DNA of 64,000 nt from Dipylidium caninum. Lineage: Eukaryota > Platyhelminthes > Cestoda > Cyclophyllidea > Dipylidiidae. The stretch lies in assembly GCA_017562135.1 (NCBI GenBank), contig QEYB01000158.1, positions 372,001 to 436,000 on the forward strand, given 5' to 3'. A model generated the notes under the pieces. The model worked only from the letters and a program-made list of their open reading frames with translations. It had not been told where the DNA came from and did no database searches. The first letter of the stretch is position 1. Each line of letters starts with the position of its first letter. Position numbers and translations under genes: made by a program. Shown here piece after piece: positions 35,616-48,600 of this stretch.

Positions 35616-38600
35616 TCATTCCATAAGTATATTAGAAGATTGTTTTCTATGGGTACATTAACACACGTCTTATAAGCCTCCTAACAGTAGCCGGTAACTA
35701 TAGCTGATCGCTTTATCAGTGAAAAACTGCAAAGTGTTGTGCTCAAGTAGAGTCTTTATCTTAATTCCAGGCTTTGGTGTCTCATTTTCTTGATGTTCCA
35801 TTGAGACTGGGAGTAGAAGCCGCAGCAGCTGCACCGTGTCGACTCTACTAATTTAATATTGTGAGACCCAAAGCCTTGAACTCCCTCGGTATTATATTTA
35901 TGCCGTAAACTAAGGCAGACCTCTACTGAGGTTAGGCTAATCTCGCTTTAGTGAGCGAACGTAAGGAATGCGATGAAGCTGATGGAAAGCATTCTATGGT
36001 TCACATTACTGAGATTCAGACGACGCCTTTTGAGTTTGCTGTGTCTCTGGACTCACAACTTTACCTCCCACTACTCCATTTTACATTAGAGCCAAATCTC
36101 CTTCCACTCCCTCGCTATAGAATAAAATAATGAAGGCCTGTGATGGCTACAAGACATTCCAGCCTGTAAAAGTGGATGCACACCTTTGTTGGACATTCGC
36201 CTCACCAAATCGTGGACCAATTTTCATCAAAATCGGCTTCTATCACTAACAAGGCTGCTTTCCGAGAGTTTTTCTCACCTCGTCGGAGATTAACTTTGCA
36301 AGGAAGGCGTTAATGCAACAGCCGTCATGGTCAGCAAAAGCTAGGGCTCCATCGAGATCGCAAATCCTCGTCTCCAGGCTAACTATAACAATCTACCTGA
36401 CATTGACTGACGTGTCGACGTTGAGGGAACATCACGAACTCGGTGGAGCAGGCCAGCATTGAGTGTAAGAACGTGATTGCGTCGCCACACAAATTGTGCC
36501 GCCTCCGTGGGAAGAGGGTTACATGGCCGAGATGCGATAAGGCGTCCGCCTTTCCAGCCAGCGGGGGGAGAAGCACCGCTTCTCAGTTTCCCCGCTGTAG
36601 TCCGCCAGCGAGCAGACGGTTTTGGTGACTGCACAGACCCGACGGCTGACAAAATGCCACCTTTTCTCTTCCCACTGAGCACCTCATTTAAAAAACACAA
36701 CCGTTGGATGGAAAGTCGAGCGAAAGTTTGCCTGTGTGAGCGATGTGCAGATCATTTTGCTCTTCAAACAAGTGTGCGCGGCGTTTGTCCTGGACTCATC
36801 AACACTTTCGGCACAGCAGATTCGAGGTTCAAACTCTTTGGCCTTGTCTTTCAAGCAGGCTGTACTCAGTATTTGCGTCATGAAGCAGACTCTGCTCGAG
36901 AATGCATCAAGGAAAGTTCTAAATCGAGCTCGGGTGTCATTGCGGTGGTTTTACTTTGCGTGGACTCTTCGATGATGTCTTTTCCACCATTCGGTCTGGG
37001 GAAAATGAGCCATTCTTCGTGTTACCGACTCCTGTGACTCGAACAGTCAATTTACAAATGGGAGATTTTAACTTAGACCACAGAAAACTCCAGTCAGAGA
37101 TGTAGAAGGGCTGGTGGCAGCTTCCACGCAAACCCCCTCGAGGGTCGATTGTGGAAAGGAATTGATGAAGCAAAGAATCGGACGCCCTCTTCACTTTCCA
37201 GTTGCCAACTCCGCTGATTCTGAAAGTGTGTGACGACATGATTAGCCTGTTTATTTTTCACAATAATTTTTTGTTGCTCCAACGATACTACTTAAATGAC
37301 GAGGTTCGTGGAAACGTGCGTTTTGCCAAATCTCCGGCACAAATGCGAGTTGCCTCCAGGCAGTTGGGGGTGTCAGTGGCGCAAACGTGATGCTCGTGGA
37401 TGTCCCTCGTGAACCTCCGGGATAATCACCTCGCTGTCAAGGCCGAGAGAGAATCCGAGGTGACATCCTACTGCGTCAGGTTCTCCACCGTCAATGCACT
37501 TTCCTCACACCGACAAAGCGTAGCTTTCGTGCAGTGCGGTGGAGCTGTTTGTCGCTGATTCATCATTTCTGTCAACTCTGATTATCCTTTAGGCCATCCA
37601 CGTGGCAGAGTGGCCGGACACCAGGAGTCAGACTTTCCGGGGAAGCGACCCGATGTATTATAGAAACTTTAAATGAAAAGCCTTAACATTTCCCAGTTTT
37701 ATTCCTTAGAAAAAGATTATATTTGAGGAGGGGGGCGGCTCCAGAGAGGAGGACTCAGGGAGGAGGAGGAGGAGTCAGAGAGGAGGAGGAGTCAGAGAGG
37801 AGGAGAAGGAGACAGGAGGAGGAGGAATCAGAGAGGAGAAGGAGGAGGAGGAGGAGGAGGAGGAGGAGGGAGGCCACCCAGTCCTCATCACTGCCCCCTT
37901 GGCCGAAAGATGACAAACAACTACGTGAGTGCATTTGACCGTGATTGGTTGCGGCTCCCCTGGCAGTCGGCGGAGACATGCAGAAGAGGCCCCACGTGCA
38001 CCCACCTCCGACATTGAGTGCATCTCTCCGAATGGTGTATCGATCGCGGGGGAGGCGCCCTAAGACCGCACAGTTCACGTCATTCGCCGCAAAATCGATA
38101 ATCGACTCCGAGGCTGGTACAAGTTGCCAAATTAGCGTCACCTCAAATCCACCAATCGGAGTGCTTCCCAGGCAGTGGAATCAATCAATGTTAAAAAAAC
38201 ACAAACGAACAACACAATCCATTTTTGGCGCTGACAGAATCGACTACACGACGGCGAAATTTACACATCGACTTCCGAAGAACATAAGGTGAGTCAAAAT
38301 AGGCTAATTTTTTTTTTCATAACCTCATCATTATGACCACCTTACTGGCATGGATACGGGCTTCCTCAAAAAAAGGTGGCCTCCTGCCTGTCTGAGGGCG
38401 AGGGCGAATTTGTGGACGAGAGCGCCAAACCTCTGCGTCCACGTCGAGTAGGTGGCGAGTGTGAGGCCACAAATAACCCACCAACTCGTCCATTTGCCTC
38501 TGTGGCGTTCAGCAGAGCTCATTCGGATTTTAGCTGAGCACAGCTCTGACCTTCACAGGCAACTAATGTGAATTCTGCTCTCCCCCCAGTTCAAAAGTGG

Positions 38601-39286
38601 CCTCCATTTTTCAGCATTTTAATCATGGGAATGGGTCGCCGTTCTCGAAGCCCCGAGTCGTCCTTCCTGGGAGCACCGGCGGAGAAAATAGCCAAAACTT
38701 CTGGTCAGTTCCTCCCTGTTCTCACCTCCGCCTTCTTTTGCATTTTTTTGGTTATTTTTGGACCCTCGAATCGGTGTTATTGTAATTGTAAAGCGCTAAA
38801 ACGGCCATTTGTGTTTATCAACACTTGATGCAGGCATTCTCCCTGTCAGGGCGTCTAAATCGTCTCATCTAGTCTGCGTATGGTCGGTCCGGAGGCGTGT
38901 CGGTGCCTTAACACGTCTGTTACCTAGCAAATCGAGCAGAGGCCCCGTCGCCTCTACTTTTCCCACGTGGAAGGTCCGGCTCGCCTTCGTCCTCGCCCTC
39001 ATTGCTTAGCGAAGTAGGCGTCACTGACGAACTTGGAGGTGGTGTTTTGATGCGCTTCCTACCTTACCCGCCCCATGGTGACTTGACAACACGACAAGTT
39101 TTCACTCTGCTGGAGCCACAGAGTTTGTCGCTCTGAGAGCTTGTCTCAAATGAACAGCGGCCGCGTATGAGGTGTCACCTAACACGTCTGCGGGATCACA
39201 GGTCAGCCGAGCTCACGGTGCGGTGAGCGGTGCTGGTCCGGCGGTTGGATTAACTGAGTCCTAATCCACCAGTGACCTTGTCACCG
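35616..39286. other. Intergenic region upstream of the muscleblind exons
   Basis: 3.7 kb that should hold the missing 5' exons of the muscleblind-like gene. Visible are a large GGA microsatellite (37734-37868) and overlapping chance frames. A short candidate coding piece at about 38625-38704 (donor GTCAGT) does not match the phase of the next exon and was not used. Confidence 0.4.
37734..37868. repeat. GGA/GAG purine-rich microsatellite
   Basis: About 135 bp of imperfect GGA repeats interrupted by GTCAGA and GACA motifs. The strand is almost purely purine, so triplex or slipped structures are possible. Open frames through it (Ser/Leu on -, Glu/Arg on +) are repeat artefacts. Confidence 0.85.
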
Positions 39287-39295
39287 TATAAAATA
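39287..39295 (+). promoter_or_regulatory. TATA-like box upstream of the muscleblind exons
   Basis: TATAAAATA, 111 bp before the first recognised coding exon. An ATG at 39352 downstream of it closes after three codons (ATG AGT CAG TAG) and does not splice in phase. A first exon here is therefore unproven. Confidence 0.3.
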
Positions 39296-39397
39296 TACAT
39301 TCAACTAGCTTCGCTTTACTGTCTCTCGCGGCGAATCCTCGTTCGAGCCATCATGAGTCAGTAGTCTCGCTCCTGACGTCCTCGTCGCCCATTTCAG

Positions 39398-40820
39398 ACC
39401 GCAATTAAGTTGCCTTCCTCCTCCCTAGACTCGAACGCGGCGCTCTCTGACAAGGTGGAAGCTCCCGCGTCGGTGAATGTGACCAACGACTCGGCACTGG
39501 TTTCCTCGACGGCGCAACACATCACCGCGTGTGGGAATCCCTCCAACTACGCCGCGGCGGCCAAAGACACCCCGGCGGCCGGGGCCAGCCGAAGTAGACG
39601 GCAGGACTGGTGTCGCTGGCCTATTTGCAGAGACTACTACAGAACCGGTGTCTGTCCGTGCGAGGCCAACGGGGACGACGGCGGCAGCCTCTGCCAACTG
39701 GCCCACGTGAGAGAGGAGGAGGGCGTTGTGGTGAACACGGACGGCTACGTCCGTGTTTGCTTCGATTCCATGGGCCTCGTCCAGGTTCGTGTCTCTCGGT
39801 GCTCTCCATTTTTCGCCTCGCGAAACACCCGGTTTCCTTCATTAGTCGACCTCGTGTCTTTTAGCGGACCTTTTGGAGAAGGTACAAGTAGCAGGGCTCT
39901 TCTGGCTATCTTCACCGGTTGGCACTTCGTTGTAACCTTCTAGCTTTTGGAGGAGGCTTAGCTCCAACCAGTAGCTATGGCAGCCGTAGGAGGGAGTTAC
40001 GTTTGCGCCTAGGCGTTTTAGTTCCCTTTTTTCCTCTCCGTTGCCTCTAGCCGCTATTTCGTCCTCATGTTGATTGGCTCGAAGGCCTCCCCTTGACGCT
40101 TTTAGCCCGCCTGTCGACGAGCAAAATGCTCCTTTTTCCATCCACCCAAGCACATTCGTGAGCAGATAATTGCCAAACGCCATGCGCAGTATCTGCAGGA
40201 GAAACAAGCCAAAATGGTTCGTACTCATGTCTCCAACGTCTTTGCGCAAGCGACGGCCACCTCGTCAGCGAGTCCCTATGTCTGTCTCAGTGATCCCCTT
40301 CAAAATTTCTCGCTCAACCAATTTTTGATGTGCAACAATTACGTTTTGTCCGAGTGGGCCGCACTGAACCTCCTGGCCGCCAACAAGACCGCCCTCATTG
40401 GCAACGAGGCCAACGCCGCCAAGTTGTCCCCACCGGCAAACTTTGATCCCTCACTACTCTTCTACCCGCAAGCCATACCGGTAATGTTGCCCTCCTTGGA
40501 GCACCTCCATGGAAAAAAAAACTCATTTCTCCCGTGTTTGTGCATTTTAGTCAACCTCGATGCTTCCTCCATTAAACTGGACTGATTGTTTAGCCAAAAT
40601 AAATACGCAATGCCTTCAACAGCGAGCAGATTCCGTGGCGCCGTGTAACTGGCTGCCTGTGGTACCTCTCCTAGGCTCCCTGATTCCAACGCAAGCAGCT
40701 CTCACCTTGCAACCGCTGACCGCGATAACTTCAGTCGCGCCGACGATCGCAATGTCTCAGCCCTCGAACATCGTCGCCTACGGCCAGGATCCCATGCCGA
40801 TTCCTAGCATGGCGCGATAG
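39398..40820 (+). CDS. MBNL: Muscleblind-like CCCH zinc-finger splicing regulator, 5'-incomplete
   Basis: Muscleblind proteins bind YGCY-type RNA and control alternative splicing and RNA localisation. Exons 39398-39784, 40106-40480 and 40551-40820 join in phase 0; 343 codons are visible. Exon 1 ends with the first finger (WPICRDYYRTGVC, then LCQLAH) and the start of the second (VNTDGYVRVCFDSMG). Exon 2 completes it with CRRAKCSFFHPPKH followed by the helix IREQIIAKRHAQYLQEKQAK, the diagnostic muscleblind C-terminal extension of the finger pair. The remainder is low-complexity, Ala/Pro/Gln-rich, as in the family. Only one finger pair is present, like insect and nematode Mbl. Spacing is unusual: finger 1 has 8 and 12 residues between its cysteines (7 and 6 in vertebrates). 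The first exon and start codon were not found; upstream sequence opens with an acceptor (CATTTCAG). Confidence 0.87.
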
Positions 40821-43800
40821 ACGGTATGGCAGGAATTCCTTGGTCGTAAGGTGGTCCCTTGATAGGGTTCATGTATTGCCTCTTACATGCCCAAGTATAC
40901 TTTTATTTTCCAAGTCTCTTCTCCACTCCACGCCTGTGGTTCCGTGGGAATGGACAGGCAATTGATGGGGGCGTTTCAGTTCGAAGAGAAGCTAAAATCT
41001 GTACAAGACGGGAGGAGGAGGCGAACAGCTGGTTTTTGTCAACTTTTTCTCCTTCCGCCTTGACAGCTTTCCTTGCCCGAATGCCGAGAACGGGAGGCTC
41101 CTCCACCGCCTCTCGCTTTTATAAGCTGATAAAAGTGGACTGAGGGGCTTCAAGTTACCCTTTCCTCACAATAGTCGTCTTAAGAAGAGGTAATTCAGAA
41201 TAGGGTCGCATAATGCGGCGCTCCGTCTGGCTTTTCGACTCGTGTCACGGCCGTCAGTTAAGCTTACGCGGGAGTCTTTTCGTGTGTCGGGCGGTCCACC
41301 ATCCGAAGCCGGTTGAAATTCACGAGTCACTTCCCACAGTGACCATAGCACGTTGGTTGTGTAAACACCTTTAAAGGATCAAAATCGTAAGACGAGTCGG
41401 GCATCCATCGAAAACCTGAGCATTCAAAGACGACTTTCCATTCTTTAGCCAAACTCCGCGATGTCTTGTCTCTGCAGGAGGTCTTTGTTCGTTGGAGATA
41501 CTGGAGGATTCACAGCTCAATATGGTGAGGTGGCTGTCTGGCTACTCCTTCCAACGAAATAAACACAGTGGTGGGCTAAGAGAGACCCGAGCTATTCAGA
41601 GTCGCTCGAATTTACGGCAGAGGGGAGTCTGTCGAGTTTCCGTGTGACTGGGACACGGATGCGAGGATACCGCGGCGAGGCTCGATAGCCCAGAAAGGGA
41701 AGATGAAGTCGATGAGATGTCTGTTGTTGTTGTTGTTGTTTTGTTTTCCCGCATGCCCGTGTAATCGACGCCACTCAGATCCTCCCATTCGAACGGGCGG
41801 CGTCCTCTCGTCTGCTTTCCTGTGATTGAGGCGACCTTCCACCGCCAATCAGTCCCATCCAATTAAACCCCTTCTAATTCGTCCTAATGGAAGATCGATT
41901 AATTAGTCAATCGATCGTTATTCGATTAAAGCCCTATCGACGGCTTCCCCGCCTGGTCTGGAATGCGTCAGACAATTCGTCGTGCGTTCCGCGTGAGGCA
42001 GGCATGACATGAGAAATGCCAAACATGGTAAAGCCGCTTTCTACCAAAGAGCACCACTTTCAGCGAAGCGGATCCTCCCATTCCAGACTCCTCTTCCTCA
42101 GGTCTCCTGTCTGGGATGCAATTCAAAATGGTTTATGGTGAATAAGATCACGTCCTCCACCCTTCAAAGACTAAGTTCACCAGAGTCCAGGAAATCTGGC
42201 TCGTTTGCGGCCAGAGATCTCGTCAAGAAGCCGAGTGATTAACTCACCACTTGACGATCGGCTACTCAAGCTTCTTGCGCTTCATCCCGACCTACGGTAC
42301 TCCGCGGCACACTTGTGGAAGGATGGGGAGGAGGAGGAGGAGGAAATGATTGCTAAGCTGGAATTTCTCCTTATTCTTTCGCTCGTTTGAAGGCTTCTTC
42401 CTTGTATGCAGACAATAGACGCCGAAGCTAATGCATCAGACAGTCCGAGTTCCGTCTACGTCTGCCCAGACTACCCGCACTGGGTTGGTGTAAAGTCCTC
42501 GGGGACGAAGGGCCGAATTTTCACTTCAACAATCAGAATTTCCGCCGCCACTTTCTTGTGTACCATTCAAAGCTTCTTACACACCAAGTCTAGGCGATTA
42601 ACGGGACTGTGGATTAAGTGGACTGGACGGTAAGTGGACGCCTCTCTTGTCGTCCACCTTGCCTTTGGACTGGTCGAAGGTGCAGAGTGGTTAAAAACAC
42701 ACGAATTAGATCCACGTGACTTTGTAGACCCCACAAATTTTATGGGGAACCCCCAGGTATGATTATTGTACCCGTCGGAGGTTATCTTGAGCAACACTAA
42801 GCGGAGAAGACACTCCAGCCTCGTCATAATGCGATTTGAAGTCGAAGGGGGTCTCTCCACGCAGACGTGTTTGACGGCTTTTGCGACACACTTTAGACCT
42901 CAACGCACCACCCCCGGTGCGTGTACTTGATTTACAACCGGTAACCAGAACTTTTGATCCTCTCGAAACGAGTCAGACGACGTATCGGTGGTGCTCGACT
43001 TTGCAAAGATACGATGAAGGATAATTTTAAGGCCTCGCGCTACCTCGCTCCCACTTTCGACTCTACTTGACTCTTCCGCTGTGGCCTCCGCCATCTCCGA
43101 CCTGACCGGACTCTTAATCACCGAGTTGGCAAAGCCCGGATTTGTGGCGGGTAGCAGTCCCAGCTGCCGGGACGATTCTCCTATCAACAAACTTCTTTCC
43201 GCCTTTCGCAATGACCAAGTGAAGATTTTCACGGCTGTGATGTGGATGCATCGCCGTGTGTACACTGGTGGCCGGTCGGTCGACTGTCGAACTATTTCGA
43301 CTTGGAAGGCCGTGGGTTATCGGTGTGGTGGAAATAGAACCTTTGAATGGGATCCCCTTTTTACCGTCACCTTCCAGTCCACTTTCCATAATTCGTCTAC
43401 TCTCAGGACTACGCTGCTCCACCCCGTAGTTTTCGATTTCCATCCTCACTCTTCACGGCGGTACGGAAGACTGTGGCACTTTACTGACTGCCTGTGTGCC
43501 ACTGGCTGCGCACGAAGTGCTACTGTCTGCGCATTTTAAAGAAGTGATGAGTTCAGCAACGGTGCTGGAGGTGGCAATCACCGGGAATGTATTTAAATTT
43601 TTGCCGTGTTGTATGAGGAACGGTTGCTCGCCTTTTCTATCACGAAAAAACCCTTGTTTCTTCCTGTACGATGAAGTGGTAAAAAAGATTTCGTCGTCAC
43701 AGAGGCATCATCAGTGAGTTTGTCAGTAAAATTGTCTCCTGTCTCCTCTGTTCGCAATCGAATTCTAATGTCAACTCTCGTCACAGCTACATATCACCTG

Positions 43801-45480
43801 CAAACGACCTCGATGGATTTAGTCGCCAGCAGGTAGCCTCCGACAAATTATACACACATGAGGCAGATTAAGTCGCAGTATTGATGACCTGCCGCACCAT
43901 GGAGTCCTTAAATCTTGAAAACCGAGTCGGTCGAAGCGTCTACTTACAGGCATTTCAGTAGCAGAATCGTTGCGCCGAGGACCTGAATAACTTTTAAACT
44001 CCTGGCACCAATCCTTTGGCACACACACACATGCCTAGATAATGAATACGGCTGGTCATTATTGAGATCATCGCGAAATGGAGTGGGGAGCTACCAACAA
44101 CACTAAACTCGTCAGCCTCCTCCTCTTTCCCCGTGTCAAGCAGTAATGTGGGCAACAGTTCTCAACTGTTCTCTTAGTAACAGAATTTATGCTTAAAAAC
44201 ATCATTAGAAGGTAGCTGGCAACACTGATCAGCCAAAGTAAGCTAGATTGACTCCTGAGAATGCAGCACGTCGGAAAGACGTGAGGGCGTATGACGATGA
44301 GACGCGCGCTCTGCAGCCCGGTGTGCCATGGAGGGTGGAACAGCGCTGTGATATAATCAGCAGAAAAGCCGTGGATACGAACGATCAGAAGTGTATTGGA
44401 TATAGGGCCCAAAGGCCCCGAAAGCCATATTCTCAATTCGACCAAATGAAAGAGATGAGAGGAAAACGAAACAAATAAAAACCCAGACAGATCACCTGAC
44501 GCAGAGTGGTGTATATTTACAGGTGTTTTACCGCCGCGTGAACTATTTCCCACCCAACTTGAGTGATTTATGTCCCCAGTTTTTCACCGTTCGCACAGAC
44601 CAAGTCGCACCAGAAGTCGTGCATTCACTCAGGCATTCCTTTACCTGCTCGCCCTGGAATGGCTATCGGCAGGACAGAAAATCAACGTGGCAAGCGACAA
44701 TTACATCCTTAGGTCACTGTCTAAAGGAGAAGATTGTTGTTTGGTGGGCATCTGTCGAAATGACCCGAGTTCAGGGTAGTGTCGATGTTTCAGCAAGGCC
44801 ACATTACCATTCGGTCCGCCTCTCTGCCTCTTCCGCCTCCCATGGTCCGACCTATGTGAAAGCTCTTTTGCGTCCTCGAGTGCGTTCCCCTGCTTGGAGA
44901 GGTGTCATCCCATACTGGTTAAGAGTTCTCCGAGGCATATATTTCACGTTTCAAGGAATAATCTCTCGAAGAGTCGAGCATTCGGCTTCAACATAAACTG
45001 GTCTGCGTCGATGGACATTGGACACTTTGGAACGTCCCAACACCCGCCTCACGGTCTGGTCGAATAAAGTCTGGATATCAAAGCTTTCCCACCGACGCAC
45101 GACATTCTCTCGTAAAAATCGGTGGTGAGGAGACCCGATCGTCGATTTTGGACTCTTATTGGGTGCCGACACCACTTACAGTGAAGAATACTGAAAGTCA
45201 TGTCACAGGTGACATCGTCTCCGCCACTTCTTCCGTCTGGGAGGCAGCCATCGTCGTGGGGCATCCAGGCTCATCTTCACTGTTTTCATGGAATATCGAC
45301 ATCCGACGCGACATCGTCAGTTGGAAATTTCTCTGAAGCGTCGCATAAAGACTTTCTCTTATTGCACATCCTCGTCCATCGACATCGTCAGGAGCGATTT
45401 TTGGCGTTGAGAGAGTAAATACACTGCAAAGCCCATTCAACCCACCTACACTATTGAAATAAATGATTTAAAGTGACAGG
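40821..45480. other. Downstream of muscleblind: no confident gene
   Basis: GC-rich sequence with scattered open frames. A (TTG)n microsatellite sits at about 41721-41741. Frames at about 42406-42630 and 43081-43539 look superficially coding (an acceptor precedes the first), but no family, start or consistent donor could be assigned. An AATAAA near 41560 might end a long muscleblind 3'UTR. Confidence 0.35.
41721..41741. repeat. TTG trinucleotide microsatellite
   Basis: Seven GTT/TTG units in non-coding sequence. Confidence 0.8.
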
Positions 45481-45683
45481 TCCACTACTTGCCACTTTTT
45501 AATCCCACGTCTCTGCCGCGTTGCATGGCTGCCTCGGCGATGCGACGGTCCGCAGGGGCAACCCGCAGGCCCACGCTGGACGCGTTGGAAGGCATTTGTT
45601 GGCGTATCATGCTCGAACAGCCTCATCGGGTCTCTTTGATGTTGGCGTGTCATTTGTGCGTAGAATTTGTTTGTGTAATGCGG
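45481..45683 (+). CDS. Candidate internal exon, function unknown
   Basis: An open frame of 203 nt bounded by an acceptor (GTGACAG) and a consensus donor (GCG|GTGAGA). One frame includes RRPTLDALEGICWRIMLEQP and is Cys-containing toward its end. It has no family match that I recognise and no partner exons, so it may be a chance splice-bounded frame in GC-rich DNA. Confidence 0.2.
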
Positions 45684-48600
45684 TGAGAATGAGAGAGCGC
45701 TGAGGAAATACGAGGTTTTGCGTCAAATGTGACTTAAACTTCTAGAATGACAGGGATGTCGAAAGGTTGTGGTAGTGTGGAACCTTATGCCAGCAGGGAT
45801 CCGAATCCAGTGGCCGTCCAGGCAACTAACACCGCAAGCAGCGAACCTTCTGGCCGAACGGAGGACGTGGTGATTGAAACGCCGTCAAAGGCGACATTAG
45901 GTTCTCTAATCAACCGCCTGCATGAATGTCCGGACTGCGTGATAAATTGTAAAAGTCGGGAACTTGTCCCTCTCGATCCCTTCGGTCCACACATGCTACT
46001 TATATTTTTGTCAGTGGGCTCGAGTCATCAATAGCAAACGTTGCCGAAAATGTTTTAAAAGGGCACGTCAAAAGCATTATTTGACAATTCTTTTTAGACT
46101 GAATTCTTAAAATCGCCTGTGAGTGTCATGTCTCCCCAGAAGGCCTTTATTTGCTCATTTCCAGCTGCCGCTTCTGAAACGTGAGCAGGGAAGAGAGGCT
46201 GCCAGATACCCATGGCTTCTGCATCCCGGCTTTCCTCTCACCTTTACCCACTTGGAATGCCTTTCACCCTAAGACGACACGCTTCGGCTTGCCGACACTG
46301 AGGAGGACGAAAGAAACTGCAGTACGCCATTCTGAGGTCTATACGATTGTGCTGCAACCTCTTTAAACTTATTTACGATCAAACAACTTATCCTTTGAAG
46401 GAGCCGCACTCTTTTTTGACACCGTGTTTGAAAGCTCACTCCATCGCACCAGTGCTAACTCCAGGACGGTGATTCAGGCGCCTCTTACTCTCGTCTTTGT
46501 GTACCCACTGGAGACTCTGAAAATTTATCGTTTGTTTTGACATGTACGTGGCCCCTCTTTCGGATAGTTCAAACAATTCCTGACCGCGAACCTGTTTACA
46601 GCTCGGACGTGGAAGGGACGACCAGGCAAGGCAGTCCGCAGAAGAGTTGTGACAACTTCTTGGAGGCGCTGAACATGTCTCCACGCGGGTTAAGGTCTCT
46701 CGCTAAGTTGCAGGTTGTTGAGGGGCCAGGCAAGATGAGATGCGCTGGGTGACAAGCAGAAGAGCCTTGGGGGCGCCGTGTTTACATCTTCATTCGCATT
46801 TTGCGGCTCAGCGTCGGGGACACATTAGGCCTCACTCTCGCCCCAGTCAAACGATCTGCAGTGCAACAAGCCTCGAGATAGCACGGAGTCGCTTAAAACC
46901 ACTTCCCTGTAAATGCGCCTCCTCCGAAGAATAGGTTCCGTCGATTTGCTATTTCAATCTACTCGATCTGCCACAATTTCGCCCAAGCATGTTCTTTGGC
47001 TACCTGTCCATTGACTGAGGAAAGGGATCATCTCCAGTTAGTCCAAATGAACGCAACGCATCTCTTCGACGGGGATTGGGGACGAGCTTGTTGGGGCGAC
47101 CTTAAACTTAAATTGGACGTCTCCTTAGAAGAATTAAGGAGGGACTTGCAAAAGCGTGTGTGATCTTTGAAGGGTACCCAAAGTGACATGGAGACCGTCT
47201 TGAAGACACATATGAACGCCACTTGGTTGAAGTGTTGTGAGTCCGCGCGCACAAGTGCTTGGCTTTGTAATGCACTTCACCTCGCCTCTGGCCGGTTTCC
47301 TGTGACGAGGGCGGGCAGAAGTAGATAGCATCGCCTCGAGGTCAACATTCAACTTGTCCATGTAATCCTCAAAGTGACCTAAACGAACTGGGCATCTTCC
47401 CACCTGCGCTTTTGTGGGTTACGGCGGTGGGAGTGCATATACTACTTAATTGGAAAGACTAGTAGTCACACTCGTGCAACGTCTTTAACTTGTTGTGTCG
47501 GGCACAACAGAAATGTCACTTCCCGTCAAGCTCTCTAAGTGAGTTGTGTGGGATTTGTTAAGTGTGGTCTTCAGCCACACGAAATGGGGTTGCTTTACTT
47601 GAAGGGGACTCACGAGTTGAAAGGCCAGGAATAGCGACGCACCCGTCGTGACTCCAGTCTTACATGTCAGGTTTTAATGGGACATGACAGCTGGACGAGG
47701 GAATTGTGAGGAGCGGAGGTGACAGACACTGGCCTCGTGGGCACCGATGATTTCAATCTCATTCTGCCGCGGATTCTGCTGAGGAAACCAACTGGAAGAC
47801 GCTCAGAACCTCGGGCACCTGGCATCCGCATTCTCTCGCCGTCTGTGACCGCGGGCATCACTTTGCCGCGGAGGTTGATGTTTAAAAGGACGTCTCCGGC
47901 GTGCAAATCCTCCCAAAGGAGTGGAGGCCTGGTACAATGCGAACGGAGCAGCACCCTAAATCCGTCCTCGTGTGCGTGATTGTCTGGTGGAATCCCCCTC
48001 TCACTCGCCTTGTTATCTCAGCGTAGTTGACGTCGAGATTCCTCACCTTCACAGCACTTGAGGTGGACGATTGAAAATCGCGCCAAATTGCGCCAGAATA
48101 GAACTTTCAGGGCCTTACTCTCCTGTCTTCCTGTACACAAACACCTTGCGACCCGACGGCCGCCTGACCGCCTAAGTCAAGAGAAGCAGACCCTCTCCGA
48201 AATGCGGAAAGCGATTTGGAGGGAGAAATAGAGAAGGCGAGCGAAAGTGGAGTGCAACTGACTTTCACCTCCATCGACCTCTTCCAGCGGACTCTTCCCC
48301 CCAGTGCATGTCCAACGGACCCGGTCGACTGGTTCTCGCAACTCCCCTGCCGATGTCGTCAGATCGTAAAAATCCACACTTAGAGGGATTAATTACGCAA
48401 TGCATCCAGTCAGCGCATAAACAAGTGTGTTACGGATGTGAGCCTTCGTCCCAACACGACCCACCGACGTGGCAGGCTACACGGAGGATTCCGCTCCCCT
48501 CGGAGGACCCGACCCCTTCGGCACCAAAGATTGACGGCGCAGACTAAGCCAGACTGCGTAGAGGTTTTTGAGGTGATGGTGATAATGATGGTGGTGGAGA

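Noticed and set aside
37755..38141. Frames rich in Ser/Leu or Glu/Arg across the GGA repeat
   Set aside because: Triplet repeats stay open in several frames; there is no start context or conservation.
38625..38704. Possible muscleblind first exon (MGRRSRSPESSFLG)
   Set aside because: Ends in phase 1 while the next recognised exon starts in phase 0.
42406..42633. Frame after an acceptor (TATGCAG) with VYVCPDYPHWVG
   Set aside because: Considered as a T-box-like or novel exon, but no motif beyond a few residues fits and no consistent donor or partner exon was found.
43081..43539. 152-codon + frame (SAISDLTGLLITELAK region)
   Set aside because: Looks partly protein-like but has no ATG, domain or splice partners; left unannotated.
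44523..44996. 157-codon + frame after TTTACAG
   Set aside because: No ATG, no family resemblance; composition-driven.
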